Shown: piece by piece, positions 56,511 through 64,000 of the stretch
How positions within the stretch are numbered: position 1 is the first letter of the stretch
Layout of the letters: each line of letters begins with the position of its first letter
Assembly: GCA_036971615.1 (NCBI GenBank)
Contig: JAYKKR010000029.1
Coordinates: 468,050 to 532,049 of the forward strand
DNA: 64,000 nucleotides
Source: Amyloporia xantha
Taxonomy: Eukaryota > Basidiomycota > Agaricomycetes > Polyporales > Adustoporiaceae
Direction: 5' to 3'
Translations under genes and position numbers: made by a program
The notes under the pieces: generated by a model
Told to the model about the DNA's origin: nothing
What the model saw: the letters and a program-made list of their open reading frames with translations, nothing else
The model's database searches: none

Positions 56511-57014
56511 CACTGCAACGGCATTCCAAACATGTGCACACCTTATTAGGAACAGACCTTCCCTATGTGGATATCTATCTGCGGTAAGAGAAATCTCCGG
56601 TAAAAGTGTCTATATTACTGTAGAGAGAGATATGGCCTTCCAGGACGGCCATGAGAGGCGGAGAGCTCCTCACCCACCGTCCGTGAAATATGGGGTATGT
56701 GCTGCATACAGTGGTTTCCTATAAAGAGAATAATATTAAACCCTAACCTTAGATATGAAATTTAAGCGAGGAGCAAAAGATCGGGTGGATAGCAATGAGA
56801 TTGTTGACAGATTCTTTGATCGCAGATGGATCTTCTATGCGGCGTTGCACCTCGCGTAGGAATTGAGTTTAAAATTGACATGCGGCGGTAAGCTCATGAA
56901 TTGAATTGAAAGTGTGTGCGGTTAGGGTTGTCACGTAACGTAAGGGAGAGAGACGAGATATATATAAGAGTGGGCAATGTCATTAGGATTCGGAAACCAC
57001 CCATCCCAGTCAGA

Positions 57015-57495
57015 ATGGCCGAAAACGCTATTCCGCCATTCGTGATTGATATGCCTGACCATCTCGACGCAGTTTCGAAGTTGCTGATCTTGGACCTACG
57101 TGGTCAATGTTACCAATTGGGGCTATTGTTCATGCGTAGGCCAGCGGTAATGCCGCGGGTATTGTCTCGGGCAGTGTGGACACACTGGGCGTTGCAGGTA
57201 TTAGAAACCGAGGTGAGTAGAGAAGTTGGGTTACTACATGGGGGGATAAATATATTGATGACTTGAACAGCTCACGGTTTCAGGGTTGATGAGTGAGGTT
57301 AGGTGGTGGAGCGACGAAGCGACGACTGAGATATGGGAGCCGAAGGCGACCTTATCGAAGGAAGTTGCTGAGGAGCGGGGGACAGAGCTGGGCAATGAGG
57401 TGCTGGGGATCCAACACCGACCCATTTCGTCTTTTATAGACTCATCAGGCCCTTGCTTAGTCAAGCGAGAATTACCTCGCATCGTACGACTTTGA
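57015..57495 (+). CDS. Putative two-exon gene running into retroelement sequence (chimera)
   Basis: TATATATAAG at about 56959 precedes an ATG at 57015. Exon 1 (57015-57212) encodes 66 residues with no recognised domain (DHLDAVSKLLILDLRGQCYQ, AVMPRVLSRAVWTHWALQVL). A consensus intron (57213-57270, GTGAGT...GAACAG) follows. Exon 2 reads in phase through LTVSGLMSEVRWWSDEATTE into the antisense of the Penelope-like element leader and stops at 57495, total 140 aa. The TATA box, intron and open frame together are suggestive. However, exon 2 from 57293 is transposon-derived, so either this is a captured chimeric terminus or the true 3' end of the gene was lost. Function unknown. Confidence 0.4.
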
Positions 57496-57896
57496 AAAGT
57501 GGTACGACGGCATAATATCTTATTAATAGTTGCCGAGGAGTCCGAGCCAATAGCATAATCCCGCTATCGGGTGGCATCGGACTATGATGTCATGGCCTAG
57601 ATCTGTTGCCCGTTAAGGCAAGTCTTCCTTCCGTCGGCGTTCCGCCGCTCGCGAAAACACCGAAGTAGCCGAGCCGGTGCATGTGATTCATGCAATCACA
57701 TGTGCCACTCCTGACGTCACGGCCCAGGCGGGCCTGGAACATGACGTCATCGAGCGCGTATATTAGACGCCCCATGTCACGTGAATGAATCACGTTACCC
57801 GGCGCTAATTGCATTAAGGACTACGCACCTGGCTCGGACCGTTAGGTCCGTTAGGTTAGGTTCGGTTAGATTAGGTTACTGTTATGACATCAATAA
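57293..57896 (-). mobile_element. Leader fragment of a Penelope-like element lacking the group I intron
   Basis: Nearly identical (about three differences in 500 bp) to the distal element leader. 57336-57896 corresponds to 63387-63900, and 57293-57335 to about 62036-62080. The 1306-bp intron between those two blocks is missing here. No coding region is attached. The internal boundary of the fragment lies in GTGAGGTTAGG. Confidence 0.93.
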
Positions 57897-57965
57897 GTCG
57901 ACAGTATTGTATTTCCGATTAAGGAATATACGCACGGTTAGGTTCTGGTTAGGTTAAATTAGGTA
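57897..57965 (+). repeat. Degenerate telomere-like tract, internal
   Basis: GTTAGG-rich sequence begins at about 57849 (GTTAGGTTAGGTTCGG...), is interrupted by about 63 bp of unique sequence, and resumes as GGTTAGGTTCTGGTTAGG before 57965. It separates the leader fragment from the 3' end of the distal Penelope-like element. Confidence 0.75.
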
Positions 57966-58434
57966 AAACGCCTCGGTTAATACCGTCTGTTGTGTACACA
58001 GAAACCGTGGTACTTACAAGATATTGCAAGTGAGGTAGCGAAAGAGTTGCTGATCTCCCCCCTTCCGAAACAGCTGAAAGACACTGAATCAGAGCTCGTG
58101 AGGAACTACCATTCGAATCGCGGGCTGCCAGATACAGCACATGAAATTATCAGTTATACAACGGTCGCAGGACTGCCGCACAGGGTCAGTTCATCCATAA
58201 GAGTAGTCGTGGTACCCTCCCCCCATGCATCAGAGGCAACTCCACCGAAGTGGCACCTCCCCTGAGAGGCATAGGCCCAGTTATGCGCCTTCCACACTTC
58301 TGAGAATGTAAAGGAGACCGCCAACGGGCGACAGAATAGTCTCCAGAGTATAACAAATAAAAGCCACATGCTGGCTGACTCGCTAGCAGACACACCCTCC
58401 CACACGCTGGCTACAGTTTTCACCAACGCAGGTA

Positions 58435-59993
58435 CTAATGAGCCCACCCGAATGGGTCCGGCGAGTGACGGTGCAGATATATGGTATCTTCGTCAGAAAC
58501 CCCAGAGATTTCCTCCGGCTGACTGAAGGGCAACTGCGAGCCGCCTTGAACACTAGGTGCCGCCATTGACGAACTATCCGCAGATTGTTCGTTGACGACA
58601 CGCTCGTCCAGCTTTTCGAGAATCATCTTTTTCCAGACACTTGCGATGTCAGCTAGGTTTCGTGTTCTTTTACGAGACACTAACCAGCGACGGTCTAGGA
58701 TATCGGTCTTACGAATATCAACAAATTGGGTTTCATCGCCCACATGCCAACTACGGAATTTCAACGCCGCGTCGAATGAGGCTCTGCCCGACATGTCGTC
58801 TTCGTACGGGTATTCTGGTGACCAGTCCCCTGTGGCGGCGCGTGTGCACCACTCACGCCAATATCCTGTGATGACGTCTCCAAGCTCTTTCGCTTGAAAG
58901 TAATTCCATGCCTCGTTAAACTCAGACTTTAGTACAAGAACGCCTTGCGACGCCTTAGGCTCTCCGCCGTCACGCGGAACACTGAGCCGTTTTTCCCATC
59001 GTTCTGAGATGTTATTCTTCAGCCAATGAGTCACGAGTTGTTCGGGATACCCCCTGCACATGTACAAGGCGACCAAGCCTTGCATGGCCTGTAAGTAAGT
59101 ATGCTTAGTACTACTCAGGGTGGCAAGCCGTGACATCTCCCCTATGAAGGTACCCCTCTTAACGTCGAGAGGGTGATGAGATATCCATGGAATCCTTTCT
59201 TGGTGGGATGCCGCTTTGCGGTATGGCATGTGCTGCAATCTATCAAATTCATCTTTGTAGAGCGTCATGTCCAGGAACACCTGAGACCGATGCGACACAT
59301 TCCACTCAATAACACAGCCATCGAAGTGAATATTGTAAGAAATAATATCCAACGCCTCTTGTTCACTAGAAGCGTAGACAATCGCTAAACAATCATCGAT
59401 GTAACGACCATAGAAAGGAACTAGATCGTTATTCATAATGTCGCACTTGCGCTCGAACCACCAACCATACAAGTTAGCTAGATCCGGCGAGTCCGCAACG
59501 CCCATTGCTAGGCCGCGCAATTGCTCATATAAAACACCTTGAAACTGTGTAAGCAACCTAGTGTTGCCAACCTCGAGACAGCGCTTGAAGATTTCTTGGA
59601 CCTTCTTAGCATGATTCGCACCGCCGCGTTCCGGATCCGCATTCCAATAATGTTCAAGATATAACTCGTTGACAATATTCAGACATTTGTCCAAAGGAAT
59701 GTTTGGGTAGAACGCGACGACGTCACCAGTAACAATGTACCAGCGACGGTCTCGACGCAACTTCAGTTGACTCAATTTTATCGCCAAGTGTTTGGTACCA
59801 TGTAAAATGGTTGGCGCCGATTCGACAATCGGTTTGAGTTTTTAGAAACGAATTTAGCCGCAGGATTTTGAATGGCCGAGTGACATGGAATTATCGGCCT
59901 AAATTTCACAGGGTATTTGTGAATTTTAGGTATACCGTAAAATATAGGTATATGATGGTTACTCGAGCCTGCCGGTGTTATCTTAGACCGCAA
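58435..59993 (-). pseudogene. Penelope-like reverse transcriptase core
   Basis: RNA-directed DNA polymerase of the element. From 59993 the frame carries FYGIPKIHKYPVKFRPIIP, the Penelope-specific PKIHK motif. A one-base deletion in an A run (about 59840) then moves it to the frame KPIVESAPTILHGTKHLAIK. Within the main 450-codon frame (59787 to 58435), motif A is GDVVAFYPNIP (residues 21-31), motif B RGLAMGVADSPDLAN (91-105) and motif C YIDDC (129-133). The thumb-like segment is ASHQERIPWISHHPLDVKRG. All catalytic Asp residues are present. After the thumb come about 200 residues with no nuclease motif. One frameshift inside the catalytic domain means this copy is probably dead, unless it is a sequencing error. 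Confidence 0.88.
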
Positions 59994-61993
59994 AAGTCTG
60001 ACAGGTTAAACGGCTCCTCAAGTGTTAGGTAGACCTCAGTTAAGTCTGCCAACGCATTCATTTCTGCACATTTTACTCGAAGGATTTCGTTGGCTGCTAA
60101 TCTGCTAAGGGGTCGATAATCCTTAGCATTTGACAGCACCTCCAAGGTTTGGGAGATGATCCAGGTGCGCTCTGACACCGCGATTCCCAGATTCTTGTCT
60201 GTAGGGGTCACAATGTAGTCGTGAGCCTTCAAGAAATCTCGAACTTGGCGGAGATTCGGACCGAGCGGCTTAAGGTGGTCTTCCGACTCTAGCGACTCTG
60301 GCATATTGGCTAGCGTTTTGTTAACGAACAGCCTGCCTTTGAGAAGGCCTTGTTCGATGTAGTGCGGTAGTGCGGGCATTCTCTTTGCTTTTTGCTCAGA
60401 TTTTACCTCGTACTCAGGATCAAACCACTGATTTTGATCAGTTAAGTGAAAGAACAATCGCCAATGAATACGACGATTGAATTCACGCCATGCATCGCGT
60501 ATGAGTTCACGATTGTACGGCGCATAGAACATGAATTTCATGCCTATACTTAACTGAAATTGTATCTCACGGGGGACAGAGACACCGGTAGACAGATGAA
60601 CATAACTTTTGAATTGGGACGCGCGCAGAACATCTACTGGCGTATTCAAAAGTACACAACGTACTGCTACAGGATGCGGGACCGAAAGCAACCAGTCCGG
60701 GAGAGAAGAGGGACGACCATACTGATACGAAAAAGTCCTCGAGAAAGCCTCATTCTCTGACAATGGCGTAAACGATGTGTTATCGTTATAGTACGCGCTT
60801 ACTTGCCACCCTTCTTTCCTCCCTTCCCCTTCTTTTCCTTCGCCTGCTCCTTCTTTTGATGAGCCTTTACCCCACCCGCCGCGCGAATTGCCTTGGCCTT
60901 TCTGCTTAGGGATGACTGAGTTGCGCTTCTTTGGCGCGAACGAGTCGGAGGAGGGATGTACCTTTTTACCTCCGGGGGACGAGGGAGTTCCTTCCCTTTG
61001 CCTTTGGACTGAGTCGACCCGCCATTCTTCTAGGTACGACATTAGCGTATAGGCTTTGGTGCCAAGTGAGGGACCTGGACTTACCTTCTGCTTCTGCGCA
61101 AACTCTTTGGTGAGCTTGTCCGTAAGCTTATGATACCGCGCGTCGACTGCTTTGTTGATCAAGGCCATCGTAGATGGGCCCGGACCAGCGGAGGCAGACT
61201 CTGAAACGTCGACCATCTCGACGTCGGCGGCAGCGGCGATCTCCTTCTTGGCGTCCTGCTTGAGACGGGACGCAGCATCACGACTCTCGACGAGACGTTG
61301 GATGCGCAAGACGTAGACCGATAAGTCTTCGCGGCAGGCGTGGTAGGCGGCAACTGATGCCGGCGAAACCTCCCAGCCGTCAACGACTTGTTCGTTCGGG
61401 TCGTTGGGCGAGGCAACGAACTTCGGTACAAGGGCTTGTGTCTTTACCACCTGCCACCGATGCTTAACGATATTGTCGAGCTGCTGGAACAACACATCTC
61501 GATTTAAAAGTCCCTCCTGATGAGCAACGTCGTCCTTCTTCGCCTTGATCGACTCCTCCAACGTGCCACTCAAGTACTTATCCCAATCGTCTGAGACTTT
61601 CTTTTTGTGCGCGAGGGCAGTCACCGAGTCGGAGAACTCCTTCGTGAGCTGAAGGTCCGGCTTAGCGACGCGGAGGTGCTGAGGGTACGTTCCGGCACTT
61701 TTGTGGTGCTCCCACTTTGCGAGAGTGGCCCGGGCCGAACAGCACTTGCTGACGGTTTTGGCGATCTCAAGAAGAGGGCCCCGGAGAACGTTACGGTAGT
61801 CCGAAGACACCATGGCAACGACCTCATCGACCGTGTTGGCCGCGAGAATCGCTGTGTGACGGCCGTATAGCAACGAAGTGTGAGACTCGTCGCCTGACTG
61901 CGCCGACACATTGCTGATCCGAAGAGAATCTGCGAGAGGGGAGACGGCGCGTAGGAAGGCTGGAGTTCCAACAGAGAAGTTGAACGAAGACAT
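59978..61993 (-). CDS. Penelope-like element N-terminal coding part
   Basis: 671-codon frame from MSSFNFSVGTPAFLRAVSPL. The first 300 residues are alpha-helical, Lys/Glu-rich and probably coiled coil (EESIKAKKDDVAHQEGLLNR). A basic Gly/Ser-rich linker follows (KQKGQGNSRGGWGKGSSKEG), likely nucleic-acid binding. The C-terminal part contains the N-terminal RT region (PTDKNLGIAVSERTWI), typical of Penelope elements (related ones have DKG at this place). The frame ends at FNLSDFCGLR, overlapping the RT frame by 16 nt; a frame change here joins the two. Whether it is programmed or a lesion is open. A consensus 55-nt GTAAGT...CTAG intron-like segment (61030-61084) is embedded, but splicing it would close the frame. 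Confidence 0.75.
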   Translation of the reverse strand: MSSFNFSVGTPAFLRAVSPLADSLRISNVSAQSGDESHTSLLYGRHTAILAANTVDEVVAMVSSDYRNVLRGPLLEIAKTVSKCCSARATLAKWEHHKSAGTYPQHLRVAKPDLQLTKEFSDSVTALAHKKKVSDDWDKYLSGTLEESIKAKKDDVAHQEGLLNRDVLFQQLDNIVKHRWQVVKTQALVPKFVASPNDPNEQVVDGWEVSPASVAAYHACREDLSVYVLRIQRLVESRDAASRLKQDAKKEIAAAADVEMVDVSESASAGPGPSTMALINKAVDARYHKLTDKLTKEFAQKQKVSPGPSLGTKAYTLMSYLEEWRVDSVQRQREGTPSSPGGKKVHPSSDSFAPKKRNSVIPKQKGQGNSRGGWGKGSSKEGAGEGKEGEGRKEGWQVSAYYNDNTSFTPLSENEAFSRTFSYQYGRPSSLPDWLLSVPHPVAVRCVLLNTPVDVLRASQFKSYVHLSTGVSVPREIQFQLSIGMKFMFYAPYNRELIRDAWREFNRRIHWRLFFHLTDQNQWFDPEYEVKSEQKAKRMPALPHYIEQGLLKGRLFVNKTLANMPESLESEDHLKPLGPNLRQVRDFLKAHDYIVTPTDKNLGIAVSERTWIISQTLEVLSNAKDYRPLSRLAANEILRVKCAEMNALADLTEVYLTLEEPFNLSDFCGLR

Positions 61994-62080
61994 TGTAAAG
62001 AAATGAAAAAACTCAATGGGGGTGCGTCGTTTGAGGTGAGGTTAGGTGGTGGAGCGACGAAGCGACGACTGAGATATGGG

Positions 62081-63386
62081 CAAGGATAACGGCTTTACTC
62101 CATCCTCACCACCTGCTTTCACAGGCGGGTCACAGTTGAGAAGTTAGGCATGCCGCGGTTACTGTACAAGTCATCTCCGTGTATTCTGAGCGCATACAAC
62201 TCAGGAAATCCCACCCACAAGGTTGCCCAGCTACTGCCGGTTTAAGACCCTTCACTAAGGGGCCACAACTGCTGGCGCGACTAGTGTCACTGCGAACTCC
62301 CTTCACTAAGGGGAGACCAACAAGGGTTTTACGGACCTACTTCGGCTGTGCTGGGACACTTCCCATTTAAGACCCTTCGCTAAGGGGCCACCGCCTTTCG
62401 TCACGTGGACACGGGTTCGCAAAGGGCTGTTACACCACAAGCTACTACCGCGAACGAAGACATGTTTCGGATTTACCCAAAACAGTGAGCCTCCGTCCGG
62501 CTTTATACAGCGTAGTCGTTCAGGCACGAGGGGACAGGGCAGGAACCCCATAAGCAGACAGCCCCCGGTGATGCGTCGTCGCTTACAACACCACCGTTTT
62601 ATCGTGTTTAGCGTACTACCACAGCTTTCGCTGCTATATAGACTATATCTTAAGCGGACTTGCTTACTTGTTCAAGGGAGGAGTTCGAGCCGAACCGTCG
62701 CCTCTTGCGGGACTAAGGCCAGCTGCCCGGAAACGCCGCCCCAGGAATACCATCCCCGTCACAGAGGCAAGAATCAGAGGTCCGCCCACATCCATCTAGT
62801 CGTTGAACCCCTCACCTCGACGCGAATAAACGCGCCAAGCTGGTTGGCTGCTGATTACCCATTTCGCCGAACGTCCCAGGGTATACACCCAGAAGGCGCG
62901 CCATCGCTCATACTTAGGATTATTACCGTACTCCGGTTCCCACCGGTGCCATCAAAGTGCGCGCTTTAACCGCCGTTTCGCCCCGCAGGTCCTAAGACCG
63001 CTCGACAGGCTACTGGGGACAGAGTAAGAGGCGTCTACACGCTAGGGCTTACGCCCTAGTGGCGGTACCTAAGCCTTTAGGGCTTTCCAGAACAGTTTGG
63101 ACATGTCGCCAGCTGCTGCGCTGACTTGCACGGGAGATAAGCCAAGGACCGGAGTCCCTGACTGTCTGTGTGACAGACCACCGCACACGGCCAAATGACC
63201 CACGTACCTGAAGCGGATGCATCGACAGAGGTGTAACCCACATGTTCAAGGAGGGAGTAAGCCAGACGAAAACCCGGCACCTTACCACCCCATGCTATTA
63301 GAGCAGTAAGGGACCCCCCCGTCACAGAGGCGGAAAGCAGGAGCCACCCGCATTACACATAACTTACAATTCCCGCGTGGGTCTTC
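62081..63386 (-). other. Group I self-splicing intron in the retroelement leader
   Basis: On the minus strand the core elements appear in canonical order. P is CTGCGGGGCGAAACGGCGG (62970-62988), Q is GGGTAATCAGCAGCCAACC (62842-62860), R is GGTTCAACGACTAGATGG (about 62791-62808) and S is AAGATATAGTC (62641-62651). GACTA in R pairs with TAGTC in S to form P7. The intron ends are fixed by comparison with the intron-less copy at 57.3 kb: the upstream exon ends in U (complement of 63387) and the intron ends in G (complement of 62081), as group I chemistry requires. The 3' third holds three related hairpins (CCCTTAGTGAAGGG type). Two frames of about 80 codons (63077-63325; 62306-62551) show no clear homing endonuclease motif. 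The core resembles fungal nuclear rDNA introns (IC1-like, by eye). Confidence 0.9.
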
Positions 63387-63460
63387 AGCCGAAGGCGACC
63401 TTATCGAAGGAAGTTGCTGAGGAGCGGGGGACAGAGCTGGGCAATGAGGTGCTGGGGATC

Positions 63461-63500
63461 CAACACCGACCCATTTCGTCTTTTATAGACTCATCAGGCC
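63461..63500 (-). ncRNA. Hammerhead-ribozyme-like core in the element leader
   Basis: Minus strand reads CTGATGAG, GTC, a 7-nt loop, GAC, GAAA, TGG, GTC. This matches the conserved CUGAUGA-helix II-GAAA core with a GUC cleavage triplet and a very short helix III. Helix I pairing is weak (one pair, an internal loop, then CAA/UUG). The same motif is at 57409-57448 in the proximal copy. Penelope-like elements are known carriers of small hammerheads, which supports the call. Confidence 0.5.
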
Positions 63501-63896
63501 CTTGCTTAGTCAAGCGAGAATTACCTCGCATCGTACGACTTTGAAAAGTGGTACGACGGCATAATATCTTATTAATAGTTGCCGAGGAGTCCGAGCCAAT
63601 AGCATAATCCCGCTATCGGGTGGCATCGGACTATGATGTCATGGCCTAGATCTGTTGCCCGTTAAGGCAAGTCTTCCTTCCGTCGGCGTTCCGCCGCTCC
63701 GCGAAAACACCGAAGTAGCCGAGCCGGTGCATGTGATTCATGCAATCACATGTGCCACCCCTGACGTCACGGCCCAGGCGGGCCTGGAACATGACGTCAT
63801 CGAGCGCGTATATTAGACGCCCCATGTCACGTGAATGAATCACGTTACCCCGGCGCTAATTGCATTAAGGACTACGCACCTGGCTCGGACCGTTAG

Positions 63897-63995
63897 GTCC
63901 GTTAGGTTAGGTTCGGTTAGATTAGGTTAGGTTAGGTTCTGGTTAGGTTAAATTAGGTTAGGTTAGGTTAGGTTAGGTTAGGTTAGGTTAGGTTG
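63897..63995 (+). repeat. Telomere-type repeat tract, TTAGG pentamer with variants
   Basis: Starts with variant units (TTAGGTTCGG, TTAGATTAGG, TTCTGGTTAGG, TTAAATTAGG) and ends in about eight perfect TTAGG units (63955-63993) before GTGTTG. The G-rich strand points right, as at a right chromosome end. No TTAGGG hexamer occurs. Confidence 0.85.
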
Positions 63996-64000
63996 TGTTG

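Larger units (their letters stand above)
57966..63896 (-). mobile_element. Telomere-associated Penelope-like retroelement (Athena/Coprina type)
   Basis: About 5.9 kb element, read right to left: leader with hammerhead-like motif (63461-63500), group I intron (62081-63386), a coding part from the ATG at 61993, a reverse transcriptase ending at 58435, and a 3' untranslated region to 57966. Both ends abut TTAGG-like tracts. No GIY-YIG nuclease follows the reverse transcriptase, which is the defining feature of the telomeric Penelope branch. The orientation, with 3' end facing the centromere and telomeric G strand on plus, is the one expected for attachment to a chromosome end. Coding frames are broken at two points (about 59985 and 59840). 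Confidence 0.85.

Noticed and set aside
62568..62969. 133-codon plus-strand frame in the intron
   Set aside because: Antisense to the intron core; no homing endonuclease motif.
62081..63386. rDNA fragment
   Set aside because: The motifs are those of a group I intron core, but no rRNA exon sequence flanks them; the flanks are the retroelement leader.
62081..63386. Spliceosomal intron in the leader
   Set aside because: Ends are GA...TG, not GT-AG or GC-AG, and the length and internal core motifs fit a group I intron.
57336..63900. LTR retrotransposon bounded by the 57.3 and 63.4 kb direct repeats
   Set aside because: The reverse transcriptase is Penelope-type, there is no protease, RNase H or integrase, and no TG...CA ends; the repeats are leaders of two tandem elements.

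Overview
The window is nuclear DNA of a filamentous basidiomycete, most likely an Agaricomycete. Genes are dense and carry many short (about 50-60 nt) GT-AG introns. The gene content includes a fungal FunK1-type kinase, an expanded F-box family, a secreted class 3 lipase, and a Penelope-like retroelement of the telomere-associated type. The right end reads into TTAGG repeats on the + strand, so the window runs from a conserved, gene-rich interior (left) towards a chromosome end (right).

0-9 kb holds conserved genes: the C-terminal half of the sorting receptor Vps10, RNA polymerase II subunit Rpb7, a tRNA-Ile(AAU), a ZNF511-like C2H2 protein, an F-box protein and a FunK1 kinase. 10-32 kb is a rearranged block. 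A segment of about 2.6 kb carrying an F-box gene exists as two inverted copies (about 9.96-12.6 kb and 28.9-32.3 kb). Further F-box paralogues, some broken, lie between and beyond them, along with a lipase, a Ser/Thr kinase and a BRCT-like gene. Three well-delimited transposon insertions sit here: a poly(A) non-LTR element with a 15-bp target duplication, a 251-bp pogo/Fot1-like MITE at a TA, and an 817-bp long-TIR element with a 9-bp duplication whose empty site survives in the other inverted arm.

32-53.5 kb is again gene-rich: a TMEM69/DUF3429 membrane protein, a conserved hypothetical protein, a vacuolar carboxypeptidase Y homologue with three frameshifts, another broken F-box paralogue, an SDR oxidoreductase, a DNAJC7-type TPR/J-domain co-chaperone, a low-complexity protein and an Old Yellow Enzyme.

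53.5-64 kb is subtelomeric. Three different short repeat arrays (a 75-bp palindromic array, a 42-bp array and a 94-bp palindromic array) lead to a Penelope-like element oriented with its 3' end inward. That is the polarity expected if it was added to a chromosome end by priming on the telomeric G strand. Its reverse transcriptase is followed by no GIY-YIG nuclease domain. The 5' leader of the element contains a 1306-nt group I self-splicing intron, recognised from P, Q, R and S core motifs. A second, about 99% identical leader fragment just proximal to the element lacks exactly this intron, with boundaries that fit group I chemistry. The leader also carries a hammerhead-ribozyme-like core. A telomere-attached retroelement carrying a group I intron and a possible hammerhead is the most unusual object in the window.
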